DNA from: Haemophilus seminalis
GTDB taxonomy: Bacteria > Pseudomonadota > Gammaproteobacteria > Enterobacterales > Pasteurellaceae
Reading direction: 5' to 3'
Length of the DNA stretch: 64,000 nt
Assembly (NCBI RefSeq): GCF_006384255.1
Contig: NZ_VCED01000003.1
Location: 1 to 64,000 of the forward strand
This document shows positions 19,319-29,270 of this stretch, piece by piece; position 1 is the first letter of the stretch, and each line of letters starts with the position of its first letter. The position numbers were made by a program, and so were the translations under genes. Below the pieces are notes generated by a model. The model saw only the letters and a list, made by a program, of their open reading frames with translations. It ran no database searches and was not told where the DNA came from.

Positions 19319-19771
19319 ATGATGCAGCTTTTTGATTTTTTACAACAGTACAGTGACTACTTTATCATCGGTTTATTATTACTGATGAGCATTATTATGC
19401 TAGCCATGGTAATTGAACGTTATCTTTTCTTAAGAAAGGTAAACGTCGCACACTATTCCACCATTCACGCATTAGATATCGATTTAAATCGCAATATGAC
19501 CGTGATTTCTACTATCGGCGCAAACGCACCATATGTTGGTTTGCTTGGTACAGTTATCGGGATTTTATTAACGTTTTATCAAATCGGTCATGGCGGTGGC
19601 GAAATCGATGCTGGCGTGATTATGATGCACTTATCTTTAGCGTTAAAAGCGACAGCATTAGGTATTCTTGTGGCTATTCCATCGATGGTGTTTTATAACG
19701 GTTTAGGTCGTAAAGTTGAAGTTAATCGTTTGAAATGGAAAGTGTTAAACGAACAAAAAGATAAGGAATAG
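19319..19771 (+). CDS. exbB: TonB-system proton channel subunit ExbB
   Basis: ExbB forms the proton-driven motor with ExbD that energises TonB for haem and iron uptake. This is the short ExbB form (150 residues) with three membrane helices, at about residues 12-32, 75-95 and 115-135, and the motif [17 protein letters not shown] with the conserved T and G residues. It is followed by exbD after three bases and then tonB. Confidence 0.96.
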   Translation: MMQLFDFLQQYSDYFIIGLLLLMSIIMLAMVIERYLFLRKVNVAHYSTIHALDIDLNRNMTVISTIGANAPYVGLLGTVIGILLTFYQIGHGGGEIDAGVIMMHLSLALKATALGILVAIPSMVFYNGLGRKVEVNRLKWKVLNEQKDKE

Positions 19772-19774
19772 TCC

Positions 19775-20218
19775 GTGAAAAAATTCGATGAAATCAACAT
19801 TATCCCTTTCATTGATATTATGTTGGTGTTGCTTGCTGTAGTACTTATCACTGCGTCTTTTATCTCTCAAGGTAAAATTCAAGTTAACGTACCTAAAGCC
19901 AGTACAGCCGTTGCATTTAAAGCTGATGAGCTTGCTAAATTATTGACTGTGACAGCGGATAAACAACTCTATTTCAATGATAGACCTATTACGCAAGAAG
20001 CCCTAGAAGCAGAAATTGCCCAATGGAATAAAGATCAGAAGGTCACATTAAAAATTGATGCTGAAGCCTCTTTCCAAGACTTTGTTACCATTACAGATAT
20101 GCTCTCTAAAAATGAGATCAAAAATGTAGCTATTGTTTCTATGAAAGATAAGGGTAAAAGTGCGGGTAAAAATCCTCAAGAATCTGCACCTGCTCAATCT
20201 GTGCCAACTACGCCTTAA
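19775..20218 (+). CDS. exbD: TonB-system subunit ExbD
   Basis: A 147-residue protein with one N-terminal membrane helix containing the proton-carrying aspartate in [15 protein letters not shown], followed by a periplasmic domain. The start is GTG. The C-terminal tail is rich in Ala, Pro and Gln. Middle gene of the exbB-exbD-tonB operon. Confidence 0.96.
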   Translation: MKKFDEINIIPFIDIMLVLLAVVLITASFISQGKIQVNVPKASTAVAFKADELAKLLTVTADKQLYFNDRPITQEALEAEIAQWNKDQKVTLKIDAEASFQDFVTITDMLSKNEIKNVAIVSMKDKGKSAGKNPQESAPAQSVPTTP

Positions 20219-20227
20219 GGAATAATT

Positions 20228-21001
20228 ATGCAGCAAACAAAACGTTCGCTATTAGGTTTGCTTATTTCTTTGATCGTGCACAGCATTGTTGTAGGATTAA
20301 TCTTATGGAGTTGGAATAAGCCAAGTGATAGCGCCAATAGCGCACCAGGCGACATATCCACAAGTATTTCCATGGAAATGGTGCAAGGCATGGTGATGGA
20401 AGAACAAGCTCCTGAGCCAGAAAATGTACAAAAAGAGCCTGAACCAGAAAAACAAGAGGTTGTGGAAGATCCAACAGTGAAACCTGAACCACAAAAAATC
20501 AAAGAACCGGAAAAAGAAAAGCCAAAACCAAAAGAAAAACCTAAAGAAAAGCCAAAGGATAAACCAAAAAAAGACGTTAAACCACAAGAAAAACCAATCA
20601 ATAAAGATCTACCAAAAGGTGATAAAAATATTGATTCAAGTGCAAACGTGAATGCTAAAGCGACTACAACTGGCGCCACCAATAGCAATGCACAAGTAGC
20701 CGGTAGTGGAACCGACACAAGCGAAATGGCAGCCTATCGCTCCGCAATTCGTCGTGAAATTGAACGTCATAAACGTTATCCTACACGCGCAAAAATGATG
20801 CGTAAGCAAGGTAAAGTCAGCGTATCCTTCAATGTAGGTCCTGATGGCTCACTAAGTGGTGCTCGCGTCACTCAATCATCAGGTGATGAAAGCCTAGATA
20901 ATGCAGCATTAGAAGCAGTTAACAGTGCAAGACCTATCGGTGCAAGACCTTCAGGATTCCCTTCTGGGTTAAATGTGCCGATTAGTTTCACGCTTCAATA
21001 A
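20228..21001 (+). CDS. tonB: energy transducer TonB
   Basis: TonB couples the ExbBD motor to outer-membrane receptors. The 257-residue protein has one N-terminal anchor (SLIVHSIVVGLILWSW, with the conserved Ser and His), a periplasmic rod of Glu-Pro and Lys-Pro repeats at about residues 60-125, and the C-terminal TonB domain (KRYPTRAKMMRKQGKVSVSF onwards). Natural transformable Haemophilus depend on TonB for haem uptake. Confidence 0.96.
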   Translation: MQQTKRSLLGLLISLIVHSIVVGLILWSWNKPSDSANSAPGDISTSISMEMVQGMVMEEQAPEPENVQKEPEPEKQEVVEDPTVKPEPQKIKEPEKEKPKPKEKPKEKPKDKPKKDVKPQEKPINKDLPKGDKNIDSSANVNAKATTTGATNSNAQVAGSGTDTSEMAAYRSAIRREIERHKRYPTRAKMMRKQGKVSVSFNVGPDGSLSGARVTQSSGDESLDNAALEAVNSARPIGARPSGFPSGLNVPISFTLQ

Positions 21002-21041
21002 AAAAGTGCGGTTAATTCTCTTTGAGTTTAACCGCACTTTT
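21002..21041. terminator. bidirectional terminator between tonB and the amidotransferase gene
   Basis: AAAAGTGCGGTTAA (21002-21015) pairs with TTAACCGCACTTTT (21028-21041): 14-bp stem of paired uptake signals between convergent genes. Confidence 0.85.
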
Positions 21042-21057
21042 ATTTGGCTAGATTTAA

Positions 21058-21882
21058 TTAAGCTACTCGATTACCTAAGGTACCATCATCAATCGCTTCT
21101 TTCGGAGTACCTACCACTTCAGCAATTTTGTCCCCGTTCTTAAAAAATACAAATCCACCATTTTCCATTTTTGTCCAATTTTCATCTTTGGTTAATGGAA
21201 AGGTTGTAATGATATTCACTTTATCGCCTTCCTTTGCATAATCACTAAAATCAATGACTCCATCATCATCAATTCTGTGTGCTTTACCAAAAGGCGCTTG
21301 TCGCATGACATAATGTAAATTCGTTGAACAATGGGCTATCATCCACTCGCCATTAGACAGAATAAAATTGAATGTGCCGTGTTGAGCAAGCTCTTTTGTT
21401 ACTTTTTGAATAGCCTCAAAAATTTCCATTTCACTCGGTTTTTTACGAAAAGTATTTTTAAGATATTCCGCCATATAACAAAAAGCAGCTTCAGAATCTG
21501 TAGAACCTATTGGCTGCAAAAAATGTTCTGTCATATCTGGTAGGTTTTTCAAATTACCATTATGCGCAAAAACCCAGTTCTGCCCCCAAATTTCACGAAT
21601 GAAAGGATGGGTGTTTTCGATATTAACATCACCTTGAGTTGCTTTACGAATATGAGCAATAACGTTTAGTGATTTAATCTTGTATTGTTTGACGCAATCT
21701 GCAATAGGCGAGTTACTTGCAGGATGATTATCACGAAAAACACGTACGCCACGCCCTTCAAAAAAAGCGATACCAAAGCCATCAGAATGGCAATCTGTTA
21801 ATCCTGCACGACGACGAAACCCTTCAAAAGAAAAAACGATATCCGTTGGTGTGTTGCAGTTCATTCCGAGTAATTGACACAT
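21058..21882 (-). CDS. class II glutamine amidotransferase (YafJ-like)
   Basis: A 274-residue Ntn-hydrolase domain protein. After Met removal the catalytic cysteine is residue 2 (MCQLLGMNCNTPTD). RKATQGDVNIENTHPF and NWVFAHNGNLKNLP match the GATase II glutamine site. No second synthase domain is present, so the acceptor of ammonia is unknown, as for E. coli YafJ. Homologue of Rd HI1037 (recalled); that gene is not beside tonB in Rd. Confidence 0.9.
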   Translation of the reverse strand: MCQLLGMNCNTPTDIVFSFEGFRRRAGLTDCHSDGFGIAFFEGRGVRVFRDNHPASNSPIADCVKQYKIKSLNVIAHIRKATQGDVNIENTHPFIREIWGQNWVFAHNGNLKNLPDMTEHFLQPIGSTDSEAAFCYMAEYLKNTFRKKPSEMEIFEAIQKVTKELAQHGTFNFILSNGEWMIAHCSTNLHYVMRQAPFGKAHRIDDDGVIDFSDYAKEGDKVNIITTFPLTKDENWTKMENGGFVFFKNGDKIAEVVGTPKEAIDDGTLGNRVA

Positions 21883-21984
21883 AGTTTAGATATATAACCC
21901 CATAATATGTATTGATTTAACACCATTATAGGGGGGATTTCAAGAGAAGTGCGGTGAATTTTTATAATAAAACGTTACATTTTA

Positions 21985-22362
21985 TTACTTATATAACTTA
22001 TGGTACATTTGTCGTAATTCTGACATTTCATATAGCTTTATTTTAGCCGCATCAAGTTTGCCTTCTTTAGCTAAATTGGAGGCTTCTGTAGCTACATCAA
22101 TCACTTTTTGAATACCTTGTTGATAACCAGGAAATTGAGATTGATCTCCGTTCCATTTTGTCGGCATGGTTACTTTTGAGTGTTCGGCAGCATTAATAAA
22201 TGCACTTATGTTATTTTGGAATTCTTCTGATGAAGAGGCTTTTGATGCTAATACCAAACGTTGGGACATAATCATCATTTCGTCACGAAGATTAATGGGA
22301 TTTGTTGCAAAAGTGGAAGAGGCAAATACAGCAAGGCCCATAAATACAAAAAATTTTTTCAT
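21985..22362 (-). CDS. cytochrome b562-family protein
   Basis: A 125-residue periplasmic protein with signal peptide (MKKFFVFMGLAVFASSTFA) and a four-helix bundle. The expected haem ligands are present: Met near the start of helix 1 (RDEMMIMSQRL) and His near the C-terminus (RQMYHKLYK). It may carry haem b and shuttle electrons, or act as a periplasmic stress protein like CpxP-type bundles; the ligand pair favours cytochrome b562. Confidence 0.85.
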   Translation of the reverse strand: MKKFFVFMGLAVFASSTFATNPINLRDEMMIMSQRLVLASKASSSEEFQNNISAFINAAEHSKVTMPTKWNGDQSQFPGYQQGIQKVIDVATEASNLAKEGKLDAAKIKLYEMSELRQMYHKLYK

Positions 22363-22391
22363 TTGTATACCCTTAAAAAATAAAAGATAGC

Positions 22392-22423
22392 AAAAAGCCG
22401 CTAAATTTCTTTAGCGGCTTTTT
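22392..22423 (-). terminator. tRNA operon terminator
   Basis: AAAAAGCCGCTAAA and TTTAGCGGCTTTTT form a stem with a 4-base loop just after tRNA-Asn on the minus strand. Confidence 0.8.
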
Positions 22424-22429
22424 AGAATT

Positions 22430-22505
22430 TGGCTCCTCCTGCGGGACTCGAACCTGCGACATATGGATTAACAGTCCACCGTTCTACCGACTGAACTAAG
22501 GAGGA
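22430..22505 (-). tRNA. tRNA-Asn (GTT)
   Basis: On the minus strand the acceptor 5' strand TCCTCCT pairs with AGGAGGA, and CCA is encoded. The anticodon loop reads CTGTTAA, giving anticodon GTT. The T arm holds GGTTCGAGTC. Second gene of a two-tRNA transcript. Confidence 0.95.
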
Positions 22506-22507
22506 AA

Positions 22508-22583
22508 TGGTGCCTCGAGGCGGAATCGAACCACCGACACGGGGATTTTCAATCCCCTGCTCTACCGACTGAGCTATCGAGGC
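22508..22583 (-). tRNA. tRNA-Phe (GAA)
   Basis: Acceptor GCCTCGA pairs with TCGAGGC and CCA is encoded. The anticodon loop TTGAAAA gives anticodon GAA. The T arm is GGTTCGATTC. It is two bases upstream of tRNA-Asn in the same transcript. Confidence 0.95.
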
Positions 22584-22766
22584 GTTATCATTATCGGCTG
22601 CTGCCTGACAACGGAGCGTATTAAACTATTTTTTCGGGAGTCGGTCAATAACTAAATTTAAAAAAAATGAAAAAACTGTTTTGTTTGGATAGTTAATCAT
22701 CAAAGTGTTTATTAAAACAACTAAAATTCATAACTTGCCTATTCATTTTACAGTCATTTTTTTATA

Positions 22767-22802
22767 AAAAAATGCTCGTTGAAATGGTTCAACGAGCATT
22801 TA
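22767..22802 (-). terminator. mltC terminator
   Basis: AATGCTCGTTGAA and TTCAACGAGCATT form a 13-bp stem with a short loop right after the mltC stop on the minus strand. Confidence 0.8.
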
Positions 22803-22822
22803 GTCATGATTAAAGGGCTGTA

Positions 22823-23896
22823 TTATCGTCTTACACGGAATTTTTTCTGTGCTTGATCTACTTTTAATAGGTAATTTCGTGCTTGAGCAGATGGATGAGC
22901 TGTTGTCAGAATGCGGAAAACTTGTTCTGGATACATTTGATTGATTTTATAAATCGCTTCATCTTTATCATTATCAAATACACGCAACACCGCACCTGCA
23001 CCACTATTATAAGCAGAAATCATAGCAAAGCGTTTTGATGTCGGATTGGTAATGCCATCTAAATATTGGTTTTGAAGAAGCCATAAATAAGAGACGCCCG
23101 AATCAATATTATTTGCTGGATCGTATAAATAACGCTCTGATGGCTGCCCACTTTTCCCTTTCATAGCAAATACATCACGACCCGCTGTGCGTGGAACAAC
23201 TTGCATTAAACCAATAGCATTTGCATAGCTAATTGCATAAGGGTTAAAGCTTGATTCTGTTTGCATAATACCTAAGATCAGACTTTCATCAATGCCATAA
23301 CGTTCAGATGCTTTACGAACCAATGGTAAATATTTCTGAGCGCGGACTTCCACGTGGTTTGCAATCATAGGAATTGAAACAAATTGCACGGTATGACCAT
23401 TTTGTAGGCGGCGTGTTTGTAATTTATTTTGGATCAAATAAGTTGCAAAATTACTTGCAATAAATTGGTTTGCAATTTGCTGACCTTGGTGGTCTACCAC
23501 CTGTCCTAAAAGAAACGGACGAGAGCTAATGGGAACGTCACCTGAGGCAAATAAATCAATTCCTTTTGCATCTGCTCCCATTAATAACGTATGAACAATT
23601 GCATTATGTAAACGATTAAGGTCTTGTTGTGTTTCAATGACAATATTACCTTCATCAAAACTTACGTGGCTACGTGTATAAAAAGAATCGGTATATTTTA
23701 CGTAATCTTTACGGCTGGCCACTAATAATTCATTTACACCCCAAATACGATCAATATTATGAGAGAATTGTCCAGTAAGAATGTCTAAACCTTGTGTATC
23801 TTTTGCAAAGGCTTCATCGTAATTAATACTGCGGTTCGGAGAGTCGCTACAAGCATATAAAAAAGGCAGTAATGCTAATAATAAATACTTTTTCAT
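22823..23896 (-). CDS. mltC: membrane-bound lytic murein transglycosylase C
   Basis: MltC is an outer-membrane lipoprotein that cleaves peptidoglycan with formation of anhydro-muropeptides. The signal ends in lipobox-like LYAC ([16 protein letters not shown]). The N-terminal domain is followed by an SLT domain with the catalytic glutamate in [18 protein letters not shown] and the motif [14 protein letters not shown]. It forms the common mutY-yggX-mltC cluster. Confidence 0.95.
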   Translation of the reverse strand: MKKYLLLALLPFLYACSDSPNRSINYDEAFAKDTQGLDILTGQFSHNIDRIWGVNELLVASRKDYVKYTDSFYTRSHVSFDEGNIVIETQQDLNRLHNAIVHTLLMGADAKGIDLFASGDVPISSRPFLLGQVVDHQGQQIANQFIASNFATYLIQNKLQTRRLQNGHTVQFVSIPMIANHVEVRAQKYLPLVRKASERYGIDESLILGIMQTESSFNPYAISYANAIGLMQVVPRTAGRDVFAMKGKSGQPSERYLYDPANNIDSGVSYLWLLQNQYLDGITNPTSKRFAMISAYNSGAGAVLRVFDNDKDEAIYKINQMYPEQVFRILTTAHPSAQARNYLLKVDQAQKKFRVRR

Positions 23897-23910
23897 TGTG
23901 TTACAGTCAA

Positions 23911-24183
23911 TTAATTTGATGGTGGAACATAACCTTCAATATGCACATCTTTTCCTTCAAACAGAAAATTGATCATTTCTTGTTCTAATAATTTACGATG
24001 CTCGGTATTCATCATATTGAGTTTTTTTTCATTAACCAACATCGTTTGTTTTTTGATCCATTCTCCCCAAGCCTGTTTGCTGATTGAATCAAAAATACGT
24101 TTTCCGAGTTCACCAGGATAGAGCTGGAAATCTAAACCTTCTGCTTCTTTTTTAAGATATTCACAAAATACTGTTCTTGCCAT
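23911..24183 (-). CDS. yggX: Fe(II)-trafficking protein YggX
   Basis: A 90-residue protein that protects iron-sulphur enzymes from oxidative damage and mediates iron supply. It starts [20 protein letters not shown] with the conserved cysteine at position 7, and contains [20 protein letters not shown]. It overlaps mutY by 23 bases, a coupling that fits because MutY carries an iron-sulphur cluster. Confidence 0.96.
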   Translation of the reverse strand: MARTVFCEYLKKEAEGLDFQLYPGELGKRIFDSISKQAWGEWIKKQTMLVNEKKLNMMNTEHRKLLEQEMINFLFEGKDVHIEGYVPPSN

Positions 24184-25297
24184 AATGATTCCTTACAAAT
24201 TGAATTAAAAGATTTTTTACCGGTTGAGCAAGCCCGATCTGTTCAGGATTTTGCGGATCATACCAATATTTGACCGCACTGGATAGATTTGATTGATATT
24301 CTTTTGGGTTTTCCGTGATTTTACGCCAATCATCGTTTTCTTGTTCAATATGTAAATTATCATTAACTTCTGCGTAAATTGGGTGAATATCTAAATGAAA
24401 ATGACTAAAAGTATGTCGAAAACTTGGCCAGGATTGATAATGGGAAATACCTTCTTGTATGAGGTGGTTCAATAACGTTGATTTATCCTCAAATTGAGGA
24501 AAGCAAAATAATCCTCCCCATAACCCCGAATTTTCTCTTTGTTCTAACCAAACTTTTCCTTTGTTTGATAATATTAAAAAATAGGTCTCTTTTTCTGGTA
24601 GGGTTTTTTTAGGTTTTTTATTTGGAAATTGATCCCAACTTTCATGTTTATTCGCCAAACAATCCTCATTTAAAGGGCAAAGTTCACATTTTGGTTTTGT
24701 TCGTGTGCATACCATTGCACCAATATCCATCATCGCTTGGTTAAAGTCAGCAACGCGTGTTACAGGCGTGACTTGTTCAGTTAAATGCCACAGGTAATTT
24801 TCCACTTTTTTTTCACCCGTCCAGCCTTCCACCTCAAAGTATCGGGCAAGTACACGTTTTACATTACCATCTAAAATGGGGTAAGGTTGATTTAAAACGG
24901 AAGATAAAATAGCACCCGCTGTGGAGCGCCCTATACCAGGCAATGCCCATACTTGTTCAAAATTAGTTGGAAAATTCCCATTAAATTCATCCTGCACTTT
25001 TTGGGCTGCTTTATGTAAGTTACGTGCACGCGCATAATAGCCTAAGCCTGTCCATAAATGTAAGACTTCGTCTTGTGATGCATTAGCAAGTGCGGTAATA
25101 GAGGGGAATGTTTTTATAAATTGCTTAAAATAAGGTATAACAGTGGCTACTTGTGTTTGCTGTAGCATTACTTCAGAAAGCCATACGCCATAGAGCGTTT
25201 TATCTTGTTGCCAAGGCAAATTCTTACGCCCGAATTTGTCGTACCAAGCCAAAACAGATTTGGCAAAAGAAGTATGGATTGAAGATTGTGCTTGCAT
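24161..25297 (-). CDS. mutY: A/G-specific adenine DNA glycosylase
   Basis: MutY removes adenine mispaired with 8-oxoguanine. The 378-residue protein has the helix-hairpin-helix [13 protein letters not shown], the catalytic Asp in [13 protein letters not shown], the [4Fe-4S] cysteines ([17 protein letters not shown]) and a C-terminal Nudix-like domain for 8-oxoG recognition. First gene of the mutY-yggX-mltC operon. Confidence 0.96.
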   Translation of the reverse strand: MQAQSSIHTSFAKSVLAWYDKFGRKNLPWQQDKTLYGVWLSEVMLQQTQVATVIPYFKQFIKTFPSITALANASQDEVLHLWTGLGYYARARNLHKAAQKVQDEFNGNFPTNFEQVWALPGIGRSTAGAILSSVLNQPYPILDGNVKRVLARYFEVEGWTGEKKVENYLWHLTEQVTPVTRVADFNQAMMDIGAMVCTRTKPKCELCPLNEDCLANKHESWDQFPNKKPKKTLPEKETYFLILSNKGKVWLEQRENSGLWGGLFCFPQFEDKSTLLNHLIQEGISHYQSWPSFRHTFSHFHLDIHPIYAEVNDNLHIEQENDDWRKITENPKEYQSNLSSAVKYWYDPQNPEQIGLAQPVKNLLIQFVRNHYGKNSIL

Positions 25298-25470
25298 AAG
25301 GAAAAGCTTTGTTAAGAATGTTTTTGATTCTACACTAAAATGGGGCTTGTTTATCTATGTTTTTTCAGTATAATTCGCAGTCTATTTGGTGCCAAATATG
25401 GCGTATTATTCATTCACGCGGTGTAGGGAGAAAGTTCTTATAGCGGCGTGGCTTCATTTTGAGGTTTTCT

Positions 25471-25683
25471 ATGAAACAAGGTATTCACCCAGAATATAAA
25501 GAAATCACGGCAACCTGCTCTTGCGGTAACGTGATCAAAACTCGTTCAACTTTAGGCAAAGATATCAACCTTGATGTGTGCGGTAACTGCCACCCATTCT
25601 ACACAGGTAAACAACGTGTTGTAGATACTGGCGGTCGTGTTGAACGCTTTAACAGCCGTTTCAAAATTCCAAGCACAAAATAA
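25471..25683 (+). CDS. rpmE: 50S ribosomal protein L31
   Basis: The 70-residue L31 starts [20 protein letters not shown]. Four cysteines (two in TCSCG, two in VCGNC) make this the zinc-binding C+ form. The open frame runs four codons further upstream, but the ATG at 25471 matches the family start. It is divergent from mutY. A stem (AACCCTGCC/GGTGGGGTT, around 25698-25725) follows as terminator. Confidence 0.96.
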   Translation: MKQGIHPEYKEITATCSCGNVIKTRSTLGKDINLDVCGNCHPFYTGKQRVVDTGGRVERFNSRFKIPSTK

Positions 25684-25777
25684 TTTGAACTTGCTTCGAA
25701 ACCCTGCCAAATGGTGGGGTTTTGTTTTATCTGAAGAGCATGTAGAATAGAAACAGAAAAAATAAAGGTTTGAACAT

Positions 25778-26758
25778 ATGAAATATTCTCCATTGGTATC
25801 TATTATCGTCTGTGCTTACAATGTTGAAAAGTATATAGATGAGAGTATTACCTCTATTATTAATCAAACATATAAAAATCTAGAGATTATCATTATTAAT
25901 GATGGTTCTACTGACTTAACTTTATCTCATTTAGAGAGACTTAATAAGTTAGATGGAAGGATTAAAATTATTAATAATAAACATAACTTGGGGTTTATAA
26001 ATTCTTTAAATATAGGGCTTAGATATTTCTCTGGTAAGTATATTGCAAGAATGGATGCAGATGATATAGCTAAGCCATTTTGGATAGAGAAGTTGATTAC
26101 ATATTTAGAGAGTAACCTTAATATTATCGCTATAGGAACATATTTAGAAGTTATTGTAGAGAAAGAATGTGGGGTGATTGGAGCTCAATATAAAACAGGG
26201 GATATATGGAAAAATCCTCTACAGCATAATGAGATTTGTGAATCTATGCTTTTTAATAACGTGATGCATAATAATACTATGATTATGAGGGCTAGTGTAT
26301 ATAAAGAATATGGATTAATCTTTAATAAAGACTACCCTCATGCCGAAGATTATAAGTTTTGGTCGGAAGTTAGCAAGTTTGGTAATTTGGCTAATTATCC
26401 TGAAGCTCTAGTTAAGTATAGGTTACATAGTAATCAAACATCTTCTCTTCATAATGGTAAGCAAAATGAGATAGCAAAAAAAATAAAGAGAGAAAATATT
26501 ACATATTATCTTAATAAAATTGGTATAAATATAGATATAAGAAATGAAGTTTCATTATTAACCTTATATAATCTGGATAAGGACAATAAGGTTTTAGTTA
26601 AAATATTATATGAAATGTACATGAGTTTAAATAAATATAATATTATTTCTTTTCATCATTTCATAAAGTATCATTCTAAATTATTTAATATAAGCCAAAA
26701 GATAAAGATAGTGAAAAAATTTTTAAGAAAGAATAAATACAAAAGTAACCTAGTATAA
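25778..26758 (+). CDS. family 2 glycosyltransferase
   Basis: A 326-residue GT-A glycosyltransferase: SIIVCAYNVEKYIDESITSIINQTYKNLEIIIINDGSTD is the GT2 nucleotide-sugar fold, ARMDADD the metal-binding DxD, and HAEDYKFW the ED acceptor motif. It probably adds a hexose to lipooligosaccharide. The coding sequence is much poorer in GC than flanking genes and rich in ATA and AGA codons, which suggests acquisition from elsewhere. Its stop codon is followed directly by the ATG of the next gene. Confidence 0.88.
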   Translation: MKYSPLVSIIVCAYNVEKYIDESITSIINQTYKNLEIIIINDGSTDLTLSHLERLNKLDGRIKIINNKHNLGFINSLNIGLRYFSGKYIARMDADDIAKPFWIEKLITYLESNLNIIAIGTYLEVIVEKECGVIGAQYKTGDIWKNPLQHNEICESMLFNNVMHNNTMIMRASVYKEYGLIFNKDYPHAEDYKFWSEVSKFGNLANYPEALVKYRLHSNQTSSLHNGKQNEIAKKIKRENITYYLNKIGINIDIRNEVSLLTLYNLDKDNKVLVKILYEMYMSLNKYNIISFHHFIKYHSKLFNISQKIKIVKKFLRKNKYKSNLV

Positions 26759-27652
26759 ATGAACATTATATTTTCATCAGATGATAATTATTCTCCTTAT
26801 CTAGCAATCAGTATACTTAGTATATTAAAGACTAATGGTAAGGTAAGTTTTTATGTTTTAGATTTAGGTATTAGTCAATTAAATAAAGATTGTATAGTAA
26901 GAATTGTAGATTGTTATGATGGAAAAATAAGTTTCATATCTATTGATGATAATGATTTTATTAATTTTCCAAAGACAATTGATTATATTTCATTTGCAAC
27001 ATATGCAAGATTAAATTTATCTGAGTATATTAAGGACATTGATAAAGCAATTTATATTGATGTTGATACTTTAACAAATGGTTCATTAGATGAACTTTGG
27101 AATACAAATATAGATGAGTATTATTTAGCTGCTTGTCAAGATACATTTATAGATATAGAAAAAGCAGAGTATAAAAATAAGATAGGATTAGATTGTTATA
27201 CTTACTTTAATGCTGGTGTTTTATTGATAAATTTTAATAAATGGAGAGAGGATAGTATATTAAAAAATTCTATTGACTGGCTTCTAGAGTATAAAGATAT
27301 TATTAAGTATCAAGATCAGGATATTCTAAATGGAATCTTAAAAGGTAAAGTGAAATTTATTAATAATAGATTCAACTTTACTCCATCAGAAAGACACCTT
27401 ATAAAAAAAGGTTATAAATCTAAAACAGAAATGCCAATTGTTATATATCATTATTGTGGTGAAACCAAGTTTTGGCATAAAAGTTGTGATCATACTAATA
27501 GTCAGCTAGGGTATAGCTTATTAAAAGAAATTAATAATATAATAAATACACCGAATTCTTGGAAAAATAAGTTTGAAGATATCTCTTTATTTTCTAAACT
27601 AAATAAATTTAATAGAAAAATTAAAGATAAAATAAAATATGGCATCTATTAG
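26759..27652 (+). CDS. family 8 glycosyltransferase
   Basis: A 297-residue GT8 enzyme like the RfaJ/LgtC galactosyl- and glucosyltransferases. It shows the DxD motif in KAIYIDVDTLTNGSLDELW, the FNAGVLLINFNKWRE segment and HYCGETKFWHK near the C-terminus, followed by a basic tail typical of membrane association. Very AT-rich like the gene before it. Together they look like a transferred LOS-extension pair. Confidence 0.88.
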   Translation: MNIIFSSDDNYSPYLAISILSILKTNGKVSFYVLDLGISQLNKDCIVRIVDCYDGKISFISIDDNDFINFPKTIDYISFATYARLNLSEYIKDIDKAIYIDVDTLTNGSLDELWNTNIDEYYLAACQDTFIDIEKAEYKNKIGLDCYTYFNAGVLLINFNKWREDSILKNSIDWLLEYKDIIKYQDQDILNGILKGKVKFINNRFNFTPSERHLIKKGYKSKTEMPIVIYHYCGETKFWHKSCDHTNSQLGYSLLKEINNIINTPNSWKNKFEDISLFSKLNKFNRKIKDKIKYGIY

Positions 27653-27663
27653 GAATCTCATTT

Positions 27664-28473
27664 ATGCACATAAATTATATAGTTAGTCTAATTTCTGCCA
27701 GTAAACGTAGAAAACATATAAGGCAGGAATTTGATTACCATAAAATTCCATTTGAATTTTATGATGCACTTATGCCATCAGAAAAGCTTACCCAACTTAT
27801 TCAAACTCATTTACCAAATCTTACATATGCAAAATTAACTGAAGGTGAAAAAGCTTGTTTTATGAGTCATTGGATACTTTGGCAAAAGTGTATTGACGAC
27901 AATTTTCCTTATATTTATATCTTTGAAGACGATATATTATTAGGTCAAAATGCTTATGATTTTTTAGCTGAAGACGAATGGCTCAAAGAGCGATTTAATT
28001 TTAGTGAGAATTTTATCTTGAGATTAGAGACATTTTTAAAACCATCTTTTTATGAAGATACTCTAATACCAGCTTATAAAAACCGGTTGTTTAAACAATT
28101 AAACGAAGTTCAATATGGTACAGCTGGATATGTAATCTCTCGTTCTATGATCATTTATCTTATGTCTTGGCTTAAGTCTTTAGATGCAGATGAGCTTGAT
28201 GCTATTGATAGGATGATATTTGAAGAAAGTATTAAAAATCCTGAATTAAAAATTTACCAATTATTCCCAGGCATTTGCGTTCAAGAATTACAGTTAAATA
28301 AGTCAAAAAGTAAATTAGATAGTTCGTTACAAAGCGAGAGAATTGTTATTCAAAAAGCAAATGAAGTAAAAGAAAAAAGGACAGTATTAGAAAATATAAT
28401 AAGATTATTTACTAAACATAAAAGGATTGCTGCTAAAAGAAATAAGCAGAAATTTATTATTCCATTTAAATAA
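27664..28473 (+). CDS. family 25 (lipooligosaccharide) glycosyltransferase
   Basis: A 269-residue GT25 protein related to Lic2A/LgtB/LgtE. Family features: N-terminal YIVSLISASKRRKHIRQEF, GEKACFMSHWILWQKCID, and the metal motif YIYIFEDDILLG. The likely role is transfer of galactose or glucose to LOS. No tetranucleotide repeat tract is seen in the 5' region, so it is not phase-variable in the way lic2A is. Confidence 0.88.
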   Translation: MHINYIVSLISASKRRKHIRQEFDYHKIPFEFYDALMPSEKLTQLIQTHLPNLTYAKLTEGEKACFMSHWILWQKCIDDNFPYIYIFEDDILLGQNAYDFLAEDEWLKERFNFSENFILRLETFLKPSFYEDTLIPAYKNRLFKQLNEVQYGTAGYVISRSMIIYLMSWLKSLDADELDAIDRMIFEESIKNPELKIYQLFPGICVQELQLNKSKSKLDSSLQSERIVIQKANEVKEKRTVLENIIRLFTKHKRIAAKRNKQKFIIPFK

Positions 28474-28485
28474 TATGGAGAAATT

Positions 28486-29232
28486 ATGTCTCTCATACCA
28501 ATTTATATCATCAATCTAGAAAAATCTACTGATCGTAAAGCTTATATGCAGGCTCAGTTTGATCGATTATTTTTGGATAACACAGAACAGGCTATTCATT
28601 TCTTTAAGGCAATTAATGGAAAAGAAAATCCGAATCACCCCTTATTCCAACGTTATAATGAGAAGAAGAGACTGAATGTGAAAGGGTATCCACTCACGCT
28701 CAATCAACTAGGGTGCTATGCTAGCCATTATTCAATGTGGGAAAAATGTGTTGAGTTAGATAGCCCTATTATTGTGTTGGAAGATGATGCTAAGTTTAAA
28801 GATAATTTTCTAGACGTGCTTGATTTTATTAATAGTGAGAAAAATACCTTTGAGTTTTTCTGGCTACAGCCTGATCGTTTAAAAAATAAAAGAAAATTAG
28901 TGGCGGATTTTGGGCATTTCTCTGTTTATCAATTTAGTAAAGGTTTTATTGGTGCGACAGGTTATTATTTAACACCTAAAGCGGCTAAGAAATTTTTAGC
29001 GCAAAGCCAAGAATGGTATTTAACTGTGGATGTTACAATGGACCGTTTTTTTGAAAATAAAGTCCCACCTTATGCAATTGTACCGTTTTGCTTAGAGGCT
29101 GATTACGAAATTGAATCAACTATTTTTGAAAAGCAGAAGAAAGTCAAGACATTAAAAACAGTGATAGCAAGAGAATTATTTAATATTAGTACAAGTATTA
29201 AAAGGAATATTTATAATTTGTTGCATCCATAA
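28486..29232 (+). CDS. lpsA: family 25 LOS glycosyltransferase, LpsA-like
   Basis: A 248-residue GT25 protein: IPIYIINLEKSTDRKAYM, NQLGCYASHYSMWEKCV and the metal site PIIVLEDDAKF. It resembles H. influenzae LpsA, which adds a hexose to the third heptose of the inner core; allelic differences in LpsA decide glucose or galactose. AGAA precedes the ATG at suitable spacing. Base use is less extreme than in the first two glycosyltransferases, suggesting that it is the resident gene. Confidence 0.82.
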   Translation: MSLIPIYIINLEKSTDRKAYMQAQFDRLFLDNTEQAIHFFKAINGKENPNHPLFQRYNEKKRLNVKGYPLTLNQLGCYASHYSMWEKCVELDSPIIVLEDDAKFKDNFLDVLDFINSEKNTFEFFWLQPDRLKNKRKLVADFGHFSVYQFSKGFIGATGYYLTPKAAKKFLAQSQEWYLTVDVTMDRFFENKVPPYAIVPFCLEADYEIESTIFEKQKKVKTLKTVIARELFNISTSIKRNIYNLLHP

Positions 29233-29237
29233 ATGAC

Positions 29238-29266
29238 AAAGTGCGGTAAAATTTTTACCGCACTTT
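29238..29266. terminator. bidirectional terminator between lpsA and hemN
   Basis: AAAGTGCGGTAAAA and TTTTACCGCACTTT pair almost without loop between convergent genes; again two opposed uptake signals. Confidence 0.85.
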
Positions 29267-29270
29267 TTTG

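Noticed and set aside
20215..20718. 167-codon open frame antisense to tonB
   Set aside because: It arises from the Lys-Pro and Glu-Pro repeats of tonB read on the other strand and has low complexity.
25778..29232. Search for tetranucleotide repeats that would make the glycosyltransferases phase-variable
   Set aside because: No tandem repeat tract was seen in the 5' parts of the four genes.
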